Shown one piece after another: positions 1 to 13,436 of a DNA stretch of 64,000 nt. How positions within the stretch are numbered: position 1 is the stretch's first letter; each line of letters begins with the position of its first letter. Both the position numbers and the translations under genes were made by a program. Origin of the DNA: Echinarachnius parma (lineage: Eukaryota; Echinodermata; Echinoidea; Clypeasteroida; Echinarachniidae); contig JBAMJV010011027.1 in assembly GCA_037951105.1 (NCBI GenBank), forward strand, positions 1 through 64,000, written 5' to 3'. A model generated the notes under the pieces. The model searched no databases and was not told the DNA's origin. It saw nothing but the letters and a program-made list of their open reading frames with translations.

Positions 1-2063
1 TTGTTTGCTCCCCAATATTTTCATGGGGGCAACCCCCCCCCCCCCCCCTCCCCTCTCCGATCGAGGCCACTGATTCTGTGACATGTCTTTACTATACCCA
101 TCACTATATTCGTTTCTTTTTTATGTTCGAATTATGACGCTAATTAACAATGAACCTTCTCCCAACGTTACATTTGTAATTAACCCGATCCCGATAATTA
201 ATATATGTGGGCACCAACTCGAAGCTTTAAATGACAATTAGATATTGTTAACTGCGATAATACATGTATATAGTATTTATAATATGCACACCATGAAAAG
301 ACAAATGATTAACAAATTTAATAACAGCAATTATGTCTAACTTGTATAATCCACTTTAATCCGACCGTTTCATTTTTCGTTGATAAGTTAAAAGTAACTA
401 AACCTTAATTTACTTAATTTCAGAAAGAACGTTAAACTTTACAAACTACAATAAGGGTATAGACGACGAAACATTCTTTATTATACCCAGCTACCTTAGC
501 CACAGTAATACTGCATATTGCATTTTAAAAGGTGATACAAAATTTCCAATGCCAGAATATTCTTAAGTAAATCTTTACCATGTTAATATCAACATTTTCA
601 CAATTTTGTATTTACAACCACTAATTATGACATAAATACTTACTTCATACATTATTTCTTGCTTATATAATAAAATTGTAATCATTCGTATTTTAATATT
701 TGAATAATGAGGCATAAATGTGTCTATTATTACATTTTCACAGAAAAGTTTGTGTTTACAATGATGAGTATCAAGGGAATTAAAAGTAATTTAGGCGTAC
801 ATATATACACATTCGAGTGGGCATATAGTTTGTCATGAGATGTACATTATTTACAGACAGAGAACATTCACTAGTTATACAAATGTATTGACAGTTTTAA
901 GGCCATTGTAATTTATTTACGCCTTCTCATGTGCTGTCCAATGTACCAATGTAATTGGAAGTGCTTTCTGACAACTAGTTTCCTTAATAATGCATCCAAC
1001 GTGTGTGACAGTGTCTTACATGTGTCTACAAATCAGATATAAAGAAATAGTGTGAATACATAATTCTCTTTTGGAAATGCCTTACAATGAGCTGGTCATG
1101 TATTCATAAAGTATCTACCTAAATGCATCCATCATTTGTTTAGTACACAAGTACAAGAGGAATATGCAGGTTTTTTCCCAATCGCTGCGAACTTAATTTC
1201 CATGTTCGGTGTGAAATTATGTTCACACATACAACACAATAAAGTATCATAAACGGTATTTAGCGGAATACCCTTTGCAATGTTATAACATTAATCATAT
1301 TCTAAAACCTTAATCATTATTACAATTACACAAACAAGACATAGTCAGCAATCAGAATAGAACCAACCAAAAGTCGTCAATCTGAATAAAATGTATGTTT
1401 CAAACCAGTGATCATTGATTATAGAAAAACATCAAAAGCAGATTAATACAGAAGCACGACATACTAAAGACTATCATTTAAACGTATCAAACGAATTCGT
1501 ATATTGAAATATACATACTATGCATAAAAAAACATCCTCATCATGCCAAAAGTTACATTAAAAATAAACCATTATTACGAGAACAAACTTAAAGGTGAAT
1601 AAAACAGAAGCAACACATGTTCAAGTTTACATTTAAAGCTATTTAGCGTAATGCATACTATGCAAAATGCGACATATAATACAAAATATGCACAAAGTAT
1701 CATACCACGAGGAGAGGGATGTTTTAAATACTAAACAAGTGATATGAAGTGACCATTATTACGAACAAAATAAGACTATACAGAGTCAGATACGGTCATT
1801 TATCAGAATAAAGCATAATGTACGCAAGATTTAATGTATATTCATAACACGCATGAATAATAATACGAAAAATAAACAAAATATGCACAACTCATTATAC
1901 ATGTACTATCATAATTATACAAAGAGCGTTACATGAAGTGAATGGGGGAAATAATCTTAGTCACGGACAGAACGTATGGCGGAAGAAGATGCCGTTTGTA
2001 AATTTCTTTACATCTTAGATCATAATGTTGTTTGTATTTATTTCCGAAATCCATATAAACATA
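1..2063. other. AT-rich non-coding stretch
   Basis: No open reading frame of note, no splice-bounded exon and no recognisable repeat end is visible apart from a poly-C run near position 33-48. Base composition is strongly AT-rich, like the introns further right. I see nothing functional here. Confidence 0.6.
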
Positions 2064-2068
2064 CATCA

Positions 2069-2673
2069 CAGGGGCGGATCTAGCTTTTTGCTAAGGGGGG
2101 TTTGACCAATGACGATGCGGAGAATCGTCCACGAGCCGCGAAGTGGCGATTTTTTTTGGCTATTTTGAACCCCCGTAAGCATGGTAAGTGATGTCTTTTT
2201 GCTAAGAGGGGGGTTTGACCCAATGACGATGCGGAGGATCGTCCACGAGCCGCGAAGCGGCGATTTTTTGGCTATTTTGAACCCCCGTAAGTGATGTCTT
2301 TTTGCTAAGGGGGGGGGGGGGGGTTGACCAAATGACGATGCAGAGTATCGTCCTTGAGCCGCGAAGCGGCGATTTTTTTTTGCTATTTTGAACCCCCGTA
2401 AAAGTGATGTTTTCCACATCACATTTTCACTTGGCAGCCCAAGGGGGGGGGGGGGGGGGGTTAAACCCATGATGGCGTTTTTCTATGCACATCACATTTT
2501 CACTTGGCAGCCCAAGGGTGGGGGGGGGGGGGGGGGGTTAAACCCATGATGGCGTTTTTCTATGCACATCACATTTTCACTTGGCAGCCCAAGGGGGGGG
2601 GGGGGGGTTAAACCCCCTAACCCTCCCCCCCCACCCCCCCCCCCCCCCCCCCACGCCCGTAGATCCGCGCCTG
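2069..2673. mobile_element. Non-autonomous element, 5-bp TSD, poly-G type
   Basis: The ends are inverted: CAGGGGCGGATCTA on the left and TAGATCCGCGCCTG on the right. The 5-bp sequence CATCA directly flanks both sides (2064-2068 and 2674-2678). The interior is an imperfect minisatellite of about 75-110 bp units, each with a GACGATGC...GCGAAGCGGCGA core and a poly-G run. There is no transposase ORF; the proline-rich reading frames over it are artefacts of the G runs. A second member lies at 16863-17290 and supports the same boundaries and a 5-bp duplication. Confidence 0.75.
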
Positions 2674-3389
2674 CATCATATGAATAGCTCTATCCAAAAG
2701 GCGCTATATCCACTTTTCCAACTTTCGAGGATACCAGGTTTCTTTGCCCAACTTTGTACACGTGCCTATGCGAATATGAAAATTGAACTTTCTATATATA
2801 TCTTGATTTTGAGTAAGTAATTTGTCACAAAATGTGGAATCCTAGATAGCTACGTAGCTCATTAACGTACGTTTACGGCATAACCTGTGACGCACGCATT
2901 TTTAAGTACAGAGCTCAATGCTAATTTCCGCGTGCGTGCGTGAATTCTCCCTGTGTTTCGTTACGTTTGAAAGACCTGAAAAAAAAACTCACCTTAAAGG
3001 GTACCACCACCCAAAAATAATATTCTTATTATAGAAAGGTACCATCTTTAGTATTCCATTCCTTCAACAAGTTCACAAAAATATGTTTTCAGAAAAATAT
3101 ATATAATTGGAAAACGCATCACCATTCTCAACCATGCGTTCATGCGGTCTGAATTGCGTAGACTATATGCGTGCAGAGCCAGAGCGCACTATGCAGAGCG
3201 AATGAATCATCCGGAGATAAATTGACGTATGCGTGAAAGCATTGACGCTCTCGCAAATGCTTGGCCCGTATGGAACCAGGAAATAGCATTGGTTCCGTAA
3301 GTGGTGGACATTAATTGCTTTGTTTATGAATTACACAACCCTTTGCAAAATGTTGGGTATCTATTTGATATCACAAAACGGTACCAAAA

Positions 3390-5770
3390 CATATAATAAT
3401 GTGTTGTCCTTTGTCTGGTGGTCCCCTTTAATCCTGAAATATATAAAATTGAATAAATATAACCATTCATTTTACTTTTCAAACTTGAAGCAGGCTAAAT
3501 AAATTTGTTTAGAATAAAAATCACATCTTTGCCCATTTTTCAACACTTAACAGAAAACAGTACACAAGAATCTACGTATGGGGCCGTTTTGTTTTCAACA
3601 AAAGCCCCGATACGAATATTTGCATTTTTGTTAAAATCCGAAAATAGATAAAAAAATAAATTAAAAAAAATGTGTCTTATGTATATGAGATGTCCATTAT
3701 GATTAATTCAGAGAAAACATTCATGACTTCGAGCCAAATTTCCCGTGAAAACAAGTTTCAAATGTGACAAATGCACGAAGGTCTATATGACAACAGGCAA
3801 TATCGATATTATTGGTACAGTGAATTTTCGTCTCAGAAATTGGCGCATGCGCAATTTGTAACTACGAACTCCCTTATTTGTATAGAAAGTGGATTAAACG
3901 CCTTTTTGGAACTGAGCTCTTCATATTATACAGACTGGAACATTACACATGAAAATAAAATAAATTAATATGTAAATTATAGATAAATGGTTGGATGCCA
4001 ATTCAGGACCGTTTTCAAAATGGTCATGTTCTTCCATGGGGTCCCAATCAAACTATATCGTGTTAATTTGCATACACTATCAATGTTCAATGAAAGTAAT
4101 TAACTCATGCACTATCCCACTTCTAATCATGGCATTGAAGGGATATTACAGTTTATTGGGTCAAACACAATTACATTAACTAAAACATTCTAAACTAATA
4201 GTTATAATTAAATGATGCTTGAATAGTAGTAGATAATATAAACGGTTGAAGTTACAGGGCTGTTTTAATGCAAAAAGCAGCTGTTAACACACAAGGGCGC
4301 CCTCCAGGCACATCATGTTCCAACTACTTTTATTTAAATAAAAACGATTGTGTCGTTATTTGAAATGATTATTCTATAGAGAGATCATCACAAACAATTT
4401 TAAACGATGTTGGTTCGATCTTGGTTCGTTGTGTTTTCACAATTTTAGTAACCAAAGCCTGCAACATAACATTACAAACGATACCAAATTATAGTTATAA
4501 CTCTTCCATGTTCAAAAGGTATACAACATTCAAACAAACTTAGTAAAAAGCCTGTTATCATTCAAAAAGAGCCACCTCTACACAAGAGGGCGCGTTCTAA
4601 ATACGCATTGGTTTCAACCATTTAAATAACTAGATGGATCTTCGACTGCGCGCAGTCGAAATTTATGCCTCCGCTATCACGCGATTTTAATATCAAGCCC
4701 AAATTAACATGCATGGAATTAATGTTTTAAAAATATTTGTCATATATTTTGAGTGACCATTTGTGTGACCTTGACCATGACCCCAAACTTTGATGGCTAC
4801 ATTGGCTCCCTAAGAAACATTCAGGTACCAAGTACATTTAGCTCAGATTGAGATTTTGCCATTACAAGCTTTTTAAAATGTATAATGAGTCCTGTGACCT
4901 TGACCTCAACCTCATGACCCCAACATGTTATGGCTACGTTGACTCTTTATGATACATTCAGGTACCAAGATTTATTGAAATCTGACATTCAGTTCTTGAA
5001 ATTTTGCAATTACAAGCCATTTTCGCATATATATGGAGTCCTGTGACCTTGACCTTTGACCTCATGAACCCCAAATCTAATCAGATCATTGCTACCCCGA
5101 TATGTACACTCATACCAAGTTTGAAATTGATCCGCTAACCGGTTCTTGAGATATCGCAAGAACGAGGCATTTTTACACATATATTGAGTCCTGTGACCTT
5201 GACCTTTGACCACATGACCCCTAAAATCTAATCAGATCATTGCCACCCCAATATCTACACTCATACCAAGTTTGAAATTGATCCGTCAACCGGTTCTTGA
5301 GATATCGCGAGAACGAGGCATTTTTGCATATATATTGAGTCCTGTGACCTTGACCTTTGACCTCATGACCCCTAAAATCTAATCAGATCATTGTCACCCC
5401 AATATGTACACTCACACCAAGTTTGAAATTGATCCGTCAACCGGTTCTTGAGATATCGCGAGAACGAAAACGGGACGTACGGACGGACGGACGTACGGAC
5501 GGACGGACGTACGTACGTACGGATGGACGGACAACCCGAAAACAAAACACTGTGCATGGGATGATTTGTTAAGATAATGACTAAATAGAGAGACCAACAA
5601 CAACTGTTATTTTTTTTAAATAGATTCCGTAAATTTTGAAAATAAAACTGTTTTATTTTTTTCAACGGCTGGTTCAAAATTAAAGAATTATTCAAGGCCC
5701 CACAATAAATACAAATTGTTAAATTTATAACCTCTTTTGATTAAAAAAAGGGTTGATTCTGTCCTTAGAA
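3390..5770. repeat. 2.38-kb direct tandem duplication, unit 1
   Basis: The unit starts at CATATAATAATGTG and ends at CTGTCCTTAGAA. It is repeated head-to-tail as 5771-8152 with an offset of 2381-2382 bp and only scattered single-base differences, for example TTGTCTGG versus TTGCCTGG near the start. The small reading frames inside (65, 62 and 67 residues) occur identically in both units and look like chance frames. The right breakpoint lies inside a repeat element, so this unit carries a truncated copy of it. Confidence 0.92.
4891..5530. repeat. 150-bp tandem repeat plus GGAC/GTAC microsatellite
   Basis: CCTGTGACCTTGACC recurs at about 4891, 5041, 5191 and 5341, giving a 150-bp period, with a more degenerate copy near 4765. 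Each unit holds GTTTGAAATTGATCCG and CGGTTCTTGAGATATCGC. The array runs into a GGACGGACGTAC microsatellite at about 5472-5530. The same array is present at about 7273-7912 in the second duplication unit. The minus-strand frames across it (runs such as SVRPSVRP) are translations of the repeat, not proteins. Confidence 0.85.
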
Positions 5771-8152
5771 CATATAATAATGTGTTGTCCTTTGCCTGGT
5801 GGTCCCCTTTAATCCTGAAATATATAAAATTGAATAAATATAACCATTCATTTTACTTTTCAAACTTGAAGCAGGCTAAATAAATTTGTTTAGAATAAAA
5901 ATCACATCTTTGCCCATTTTTCAACACTTAACAGAAAACAGTACACAAGAATCTACGTATGGGGCCGTTTTGTTTTCAACAAAAGCCCCGATACGAATAT
6001 TTGCATTTTTGTTAAAATCCGAAAATAGATAGAAAAAATAAATTTAAAAAAATGAGTCTTTTATATATGAGATGTCCATTATGATTAATTCAGAGAAAAC
6101 ATTCATGACTTCGAGCCAAATTTCCCGTGAAAACAAGTTTCAAATGTGACAAATGCACGAAGGTCTATATGACAACAGGCAATATCGATATTATTGGTAC
6201 AGTGAATTTTCGTCTCAGAAATTGGCGCATGCGCAATTTGTAACTACGAACTCCCTTATTTGTATAGAAAGTGGATTAAGCGCCTTTTTGGAACTGAGCT
6301 CTTCATATTATACAGACTGGAACATTACACATGAAAATAAAATAAATTAATATGTAAATTATAGATAAATGGTTGGATGCCAATTCAGGACCGTTTTCAA
6401 AATGGTCATGTTCTTCCATGGGGTCCCAATCAAACTATATCGTGTTAATTTGCATACACTATCAATGTTCAATGAAAGTAATTAACTCATGCACTATCCC
6501 ACTTCTAATCATGGCATTGAAGGGATATTACAGTTTATTGGGTCAAACACAATTACATTAACTAAAACATTCTAAACTAATAGTTATAATTAAATGATGC
6601 TTGAATAGTAGTAGATAATATAAACGGTTGAAGTTACAGGGCTGTTTTAATGCAAAAAGCAGCTGTTAACACACAAGGGCGCCCTCCAGGCACATCATGT
6701 TCCAACTACTTTTATTTAAAAAAAAACGATTGTGTCGTTATTTGAAATGATTATTCTATAGAGAGATCATCACAAACAATTTTAAACGATGTTGGTTCGA
6801 TCTTGGTTCGTTGTGTTTTCACAATTTTAGTAACCAAAGCCTGCAACATAACATTACAAACGATACCAAATTATAGTTATAACTCTTCCATGTTCAAAAG
6901 GTATACAACATTCAAACAAACTTAGTAAAAAGCCTGTTATCATTCAAAAAGAGCCACCTCTACACAAGAGGGCGCGTTCTAAATACGCATTGGTTTCAAC
7001 CATTTAAATAACTAGATGGATCTTCGACTGCGCGCAGTCGAAAATTATGCCTCCGCTATCACGCGATTTTAATATCAAGCCCAAATTAACATGCATGGAA
7101 TTAATGTTTTAAAAATATTTGTCATATATTTTGAGTGACCATTTTTGTGACCTTGACCATGACCCCAAACTTTGATGGCTACATTGGCTCCCTAAGAAAC
7201 ATTCAGGTACCAAGTACATTTAGCTCAGATTGAGATTTTGCCATTACAAGCTTTTTAAAATGTATAATGAGTCCTGTGACCTTGACCTCAACCTCATGAC
7301 CCCAACATGTTATGGCTACGTTGACTCTTTATGATACATTCAGGTACCAATATTTATTGAAATCTGACATTCAGTTCTTGAAATTTTGCAATTACAAGCC
7401 ATTTTCGCATATATATGGAGTCCTGTGACCTTGACCTTTGACCTTATGAACCCCAAATCTAATCAGATCATTGCTACCCCGATATGTACACTCATACCAA
7501 GTTTGAAATTGATCCGCTAACCGGTTCTTGAGATATCGCAAGAACGAGGCATTTTTACACATATATTGAGTCCTGTGACCTTGACCTTTGACCACATGAC
7601 CCCTAAAATCTAATCAGATCATTGCCACCCCAATATCTACACTCATACCAAGTTTGAAATTGATCCGTCAACCGGTTCTTGAGATATCGCGAGAACGAGG
7701 CATTTTTGCATATATATTGAGTCCTGTGACCTTGACCTTTGACCTCATGACCCCTAAAATCTAATCAGATCATTGTCACCCCAATATGTACACTCACACC
7801 AAGTTTGAAATTGATCCGTCAACCGGTTCTTGAGATATCGCGAGAACGAAAACGGGACGTACGGACGGACGGACGTACAGACGGACGGACGTACGTACGT
7901 ACGGATGGACGGACAACCCGAAAACAAAACACTGTGCATGGGATGATTTGTTAAGATAATGACTAAATAGAGAGACCAACAACAACTGTTATTTTTTTAA
8001 AATAGATTCCGTAAATTTTGAAAATAAAACTGTTTTATTTTTTTCAACGGCTGGTTCAAAATTAAAGAATTATTCTAGGCCCCACAATAAATACAAATTG
8101 TTAAATTTATAACCTCTTTTGATTAAAAAAAGGGTTGATTCTGTCCTTAGAA
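5771..8152. repeat. 2.38-kb direct tandem duplication, unit 2
   Basis: Near-identical second copy of 3390-5770, joined without spacer. After position 8152 the sequence continues into the natural end of the embedded repeat element (to 8264), which unit 1 lacks, so unit 2 carries the intact right side. The high identity means a recent duplication, or a false duplication from assembling two haplotypes. Confidence 0.92.
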
Positions 8153-8264
8153 TTGAGTGTTCTTCCAAATTGTACACTATATTACATTACATATTACATT
8201 ATATTACCTCACAAAAAAAATTTTTTTTTTGAAGCGCCCTCTATGCCAAAACTGAACTATCCCT
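6523..8264. mobile_element. TTAA-type non-autonomous element, long variant
   Basis: The right end AACTATCCCT is followed by TTAA (8265-8268), exactly as in the compact family member at 36364-36908. The left end begins AGGGATATTACAG and lies in a TTGA context rather than TTAA. Shared internal blocks with the 36-kb copy include AACTAATAGTTATAA, GAGGGCGC and AACGGCTGGTTCAAAAT. The 150-bp array and GGAC microsatellite are extra in this copy. A truncated copy (4141-5770) sits in duplication unit 1. Confidence 0.65.
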
Positions 8265-8406
8265 TTAAATTATTCTAATTATTAGAAGCTGGTCCCAAAC
8301 TTTTGATTCCAATCGGATATACATAAAGTTGGTTAGAAGTTAAGTGTTGTGATGTGGTATACTTATCATTCAACCTGTACATTTTGTGCATAATTTTGAA
8401 TCACAA

Positions 8407-8484
8407 TTACCCGTTCCCTGCGAGTTTGTGAAATCCCCATTGACTTTGTACACAACCCACTCGGTTCCCGTGGTCAAGGGGTTA
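8407..8484. mobile_element. 80-bp hairpin MITE, copy 1 (ACCCGTTCCC family)
   Basis: Short element with inverted ends built on TTAACCCGTTCCCT and AGGGAACGGGTTAA, with a GACTTTGTAC centre. Related copies are at 41836-41917, 48977-49056 and 54176-54256. This copy is the most diverged at its ends. Confidence 0.6.
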
Positions 8485-8660
8485 ATCACGGCCACTAATG
8501 TAAAAGGTAGAAAAGGCTGTGATTGTTTATTTTTGCACTTGTTTATACCACATCATGTTCAGTATTCAACATTGTATATAAGTGGCATGATGTGTGTTTT
8601 AACACTCTACAGTGTAAAATAAAAACATAAGACTTTACACACAAATCATATGATAACTAA

Positions 8661-11093
8661 ACCCCTCAAAAAAAGTTCGGAAACTCAACTTTGATCGAAT
8701 ATATCACTCTTATTGTCAAATTGTATTTTTTTTATTTTAGTGTCATTGCAATGCATGATGATTTCCCTTTAAAATGGTACATTATTTGTCATTTATTTCA
8801 AATCAGGGAATACGCAGTGCGTTTCAGAATGGAGGAAGGTCAGAAGTCAAATGTCGCAAAATGGGCCGAAAGTATTCAATTGGGAAATTTGACTCTTGTG
8901 TCATATTTTTTAAGGTTCAAGTTGTATCGAGGATTGTAGCGTGTTCAAAGGATTTAAACTTATCAAATTTGGTATCATTTTAAAGCCCTGGGGAGGGCCG
9001 AAAGTGAAATGTTGCAAAATGCATTTCATTTTGTGAAATTGAAGGCGTTGCATGGAAAAACGACTATTGGAGGAGATGTTTTGGGGGTTTACATTGCATA
9101 ATCATCAGTAAATTTCACATCATGTGAAAGCGTGTTTATTTTTCCTTAAAATCATGTCTCACCTGTAATAATTATGTTATTGGGGTGTGTGCAGTAAAAC
9201 CGGATATGGGGGTCTATTAATGCTATGAATTTAAGACCGTGGCTTCTTGTTTCAAGATTCCGGTAAGATATTGTTGTATTAATCATAACTCTATCATCAT
9301 TCCGTGTTTCACTATCGGAAAGCTCGTTAATTTATCTTTAATATGATATCGCATTTGCAATGAGTATGCGGAATGTGAGTGTGCAGTACAGGAAACTCAC
9401 AAACTTTATGTATTGAAAATGCATCAAATTTCTCTAAACCTACGCAAACTGGCCAGAACTGGCATATTAGCGCCCTCTTTGACCGTGGAGGTATGCCCTT
9501 ATTACCACGTATTAAATGGTAGAAGTTCGACATTGCAACGTGTCATTTTGAGTCCCATACATTTAGAGGTACTACACACACCTAAATCACATAACCACTA
9601 TTAATGTGTCATTAATTTTTTGACAAATTAACACGCTGTTGAATTTCATAATGATTATGTAAAGTAAAGTACTAGCTGTTAATTTCGCGAGGGTTTTATT
9701 TTCGCGAATTTCGCGAATCACTACCAAAGCGCGAAATTAACAACACGCGAATATATTGGCATGAACTCATGTCAACTTTTGCCACGATGAAATAAGAACG
9801 CAATTATTACCGAACGCTGTATTTTGCGCTACCCAGCAACGGAGACAGTACCAATCCATTGATACTATAGATCGGTGCATCACACCATGTGATCACTAGT
9901 ATCCACCGATTTAAAAATAAATGGAATCAACATAAACTCAAGATGGCGGCATATTCACGTCATACTCGCGCCTGTCTTGTCCATTTGTAGTTCACAAATA
10001 TGCTATGAATGTAACATCCATTGAGACTAAATATCGGTGGATAAACACGCGCACGTATTCATCGCGCGCTTTCTCCGTGCGCTCTAATATCAATACTCAT
10101 TGACTTTCGTGCTTGAATCAATTATGTTTGCATGTTCCCGTCAGCGGCACGCTGCCCTGCGATGCCATCTACATGGTCTATGACAGTAGCTACAGATACA
10201 GAGCGCAATACAGACAATGCGTAACCATAGACTTGTACAGTATTCAGCCCTATGCGAAACTCATTATTTATTAGTACGAGAATCACCATTCACGGGACAA
10301 TGCTTCTAGTTACTATAAAGCTTATGAATCATATTTTGACCGAAACTGAGGTAACATTTGTGTACATTTTAACAATATTTCCGTAGAAATTATATTATGT
10401 TATGTCGCCGTTATGATAGAATACACAATTGTTCATTTATTAAAAGGATTTTCTCGTGCAAAGCACACATCATTTTTGTCATATTCTAATTTCTGTGCGA
10501 TGCTATTTTCTCACAGGGCCGGCAGATCGTGAAATTAACAACTCGCGAAAATGTCTGAGACCCTCTCATTCGCGAAAATATCTGTACGCGAAAATATTGG
10601 CGTATACAGTACTAAAATATCCCCACAAAAAGTCATTTTTGGATGCAACGCCTTCAATTTCACACAATCAAAAGCATTTTGTTTACATTTTGATGTCGAT
10701 CTTCCCCAATATTCACCTTTATTGTGCCTACCCGGCTTTCATTGGAAAGATAATTAAACAGGCTTTTTTTCTGATACCGTATTCAACAGCATCTCTTCAT
10801 TGTCAAGATATCCATCGTCGAAAGAATTTGAACTTGAGAAAGAGCGTGATATGGGTGTCAGACCTTCCAACTGAAGTTTTTTGGCGCCATTTGTGACTTT
10901 TCACTTCTGTCAATCCCCTATTCTCAAATATATTGCGCATACCTCGTGCTCGTGCTGCTTACGAATTTGGTATAATTTTAAAGAGGTATACACACTCTTT
11001 CAAGTGATACCAAATACAGTATAACCATTATGATTTCATAAGAACATAGATATAATCGATCAAACTTGAGTTTCCGAACTTTTTTTGAGGGGT
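8661..11093. mobile_element. 2.43-kb inverted-repeat element with TAA target duplication
   Basis: The left end ACCCCTCAAAAAAAGTTCGG and the right end match as an inverted repeat over about 45 bp. TAA flanks both sides (8658-8660 and 11094-11096). Further pairing occurs inside: GTGAAATTGAAGGCGTTGCA near 9037 pairs with TGCAACGCCTTCAATTTCAC near 10645, so the arms extend several hundred bases. No transposase ORF is visible. A 3-bp TWA-type duplication fits PIF/Harbinger-related elements, but the family assignment is inference. Confidence 0.75.
9669..10614. mobile_element. TTTTCGCGA-rich element nested in the 8661-11093 element
   Basis: Both ends carry inverted clusters of TTTCGCGA and its complement (CTGTTAATTTCGCGAGGG on the left, CGCGAAAATATTGGCGTA on the right), starting and ending with AGTACT. 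The interior is AT/GC mixed and has no coding sequence. It sits between the long inverted arms of the enclosing element. Boundaries are approximate to a few bases. Confidence 0.6.
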
Positions 11094-11295
11094 TAACTGC
11101 GATGTATACATTTGTACAGTTACATAAACCCGTAATAATGTAAAACATAATGATATGGAAAAACATCTCAACTTTAATATTTCACAATATCATGACTTGT
11201 GTAATACTGTATTGGTCAGTGCATGATTACGCTGTCTGTTACATTCAACACACACACACTTATAAAACAAATATACACAAGGCCATGATGAATAC

Positions 11296-11876
11296 CTCCT
11301 AAACCGAACACAAAAAGTAACTTCACCCCTAAGCAATTGCCCATAATTTCATAACTCATTATTGTTTCAAGATTTCATCTTACCACAATATTGGCACAGT
11401 TGTTATGTTCGATATGTGCGAAAACCAGAGATATTCATTACTTTATGGCTGAATGAGCACAGATTATAGACAAAATGGCCCAATTCAAAAGTCACAAGGT
11501 ATTGCGTGTGCCTGTACATTGTTGTGAATCCGCACATGTGGCGGAATGCATTGATCATGGTTTATGAAACAATGCTGTTTGATATTCCATTCATTTTGAT
11601 TTGTTGATGGCACATGCATTAACTACAATTGTAAAACAGTGCATTTTTAAATTTTCAAACTCTCAATAATTTGTAATGATGATAATACTTTTGCGAATTT
11701 TGAAATATGACTATTTTTTCTGTAATGTGTGCTCACTCAACCATGGATTAATGGCTACCTCTTATTTTTACACATTATTTTCCTAACTACCATATGGATA
11801 TATATATGAAACGATTCTTGGTTATAAAATTATGGGCAATTGCTTAGGGGTAAAGTTACGTTTTGTGTTCGGTTTA
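11296..11876. mobile_element. 580-bp MITE with about 50-bp terminal inverted repeats
   Basis: The left end ACCGAACACAAAAAGTAACT continues through CACCCCTAAGCAATTGCCCATAATTT and is mirrored at the right end (GGGCAATTGCTTAGGGGTAAAG to TTGTGTTCGGTT). Left flank TAA and right flank TTA could be a slightly decayed TWA duplication. No ORF. Confidence 0.75.
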
Positions 11877-12645
11877 TATAGTTACAGGGATGGGTGGGGG
11901 AATGGGGAATGTGGGGGGGGGGGGGGGGGGGGGGAGGTGGACAATAACCCCATTCACCAATACGATTGTGATACGATCCCTCCACCTGAGGTCATCATTG
12001 GTAATTATGTATCAAGTCTATACGGATTTCAGTAACTGCCAGCAAGCATGAATAAAAAAACACAGGTACCGACACAGACGGCTCCGATATGAAATTGCTA
12101 TACTTGTTCATGTTTATAGACATAATGCATGTAGATAACATCTTGGCGAACGATTGACGAATACTTCAATAAACGGTTTGCAATGACACAAATGGGACTA
12201 TTACAGCAATCATGCCAACTTCACATGAAAGTACAGAATGTTGCCAAATGCTTGATTTACCAGAATATACCTACCAAAACTTTCAAAAAAATGAATTGAC
12301 AGAAATAAAAGGATACAAATTATAGCGCAACATATTTCAATGTGTATTTTTTCAATGCATTCATTCTTAAATTTGAGCCATTTTGAAGCCTTTTTATTTT
12401 CCAAAATATTGCAAAATGAAAACAAAAATAATCAGCAATTACATTTGGGTAATACATCTGCTTATATGATATTTACATTCATTTGGGTATGGCTGAAATA
12501 ACCGAATCTATAAATGAACTTTGCTAATTATGAAAATTATGAAAGTTATACACATTTAAATAATTAGATAGTCATAAACGTCTTTATGTATCAATGTGGG
12601 TAGGTGATCCGTTACTAATTGAGATACGCATATGGTATGTATAAG
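11877..12645. other. Non-coding stretch with poly-G run
   Basis: Contains a long poly-G tract at about 11915-11935 and otherwise unremarkable AT-rich sequence. The glycine-rich reading frames here are poly-G artefacts. No gene seen. Confidence 0.55.
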
Positions 12646-13122
12646 CAGTGGAGTACCCAGGATTTTTTAAAGGTGGAGGGGGGGGGGGGGTTGGCTCAGA
12701 AAAAATGTCTGTCAGCGTCAGCGGGGAGGGGAAGTAATCGTAGAAAAATTTTGAAGCCGAGGCCAAGTATCTTCAAAATTTTCGAGACCGAGACCGCGGA
12801 TTTTCGAGACCGAGACCAGGTCCGGTCCACAATTTACGAGGCCGAGACCAAAATTTGTTGACAACTTCGAGGTCGAGACCACGGTTTTTGACATTTTTGA
12901 GGCCGAGACCCCGGTTTTTCAACATTTTCGAGGGCCGAGACCACGCTTTTTCGCACTTTTCGAGGTCGAGACCATCAAAAATGACAGTCGAGACCGCTAA
13001 AATTTGGTCTCGAGACCAGTTAAAATTTGAAAAGGGGGTGTTCAAACCCCCCAGAACAGTCATTTTTTGGTCAAAGGGAGGGGGGGGGGGGTTGAACCCC
13101 CCCCCCCCTGGGTACGCCTATG
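12646..13122. mobile_element. Poly-G/GAGACC minisatellite element, copy 1
   Basis: Starts CAGTGGAGTACCCAGGATTT and ends CCTGGGTACGCCTATG, an imperfect inverted pair. Inside are poly-G or poly-C runs next to both ends and an array of about 31-bp units built on CGAGGCCGAGACCACGGTTTTTCGACATTTT. The apparent arginine-rich ORFs on both strands follow the array and are not genes. Copies at 20962-21592 and 22094-22340 share the ends. Confidence 0.75.
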
Positions 13123-13436
13123 ACCCTTTTGTATTCTTCTCTTACCATAAGCTAAACAACACGATAAAATAATTGTTTATGTTTTGTATTTTTTATTAAT
13201 CTAAATAGTTGGTGTAATTGTATATGATCGACATAGTCATTTAAAATGGAAATCAAGTATGTAAAGATCTTAAAGGGAAAGGCCAGTAGTGGGAAATAGC
13301 TTTATTGGTCAAACTAATTGATTATTATTATTGAAATAACATAAAAAGGAGCATGTGTGGAAAAATATGAACCGTACTATCGTCAAATGCAGAAAAATCA
13401 GTGAAAACGTTTATGAAAGCCGCTGATGACATTGAG

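Noticed and set aside
2066-2820. Proline- and glycine-rich frames on both strands
   Set aside because: Products of poly-G/poly-C runs and a minisatellite within a non-autonomous element.
4627-4660. Perfect hairpin TTCGACTGCGCGCAGTCGAA as a regulatory site or terminator
   Set aside because: It lies in a duplicated repeat (also near 7022) with no gene nearby. More likely part of the mobile element.
5010-7985. Conserved small ORFs containing FLRYLKNRL and DQFQTWYECTY, present twice
   Set aside because: They coincide with the 150-bp tandem repeat. The conservation comes from the DNA duplication and not from selection on protein.
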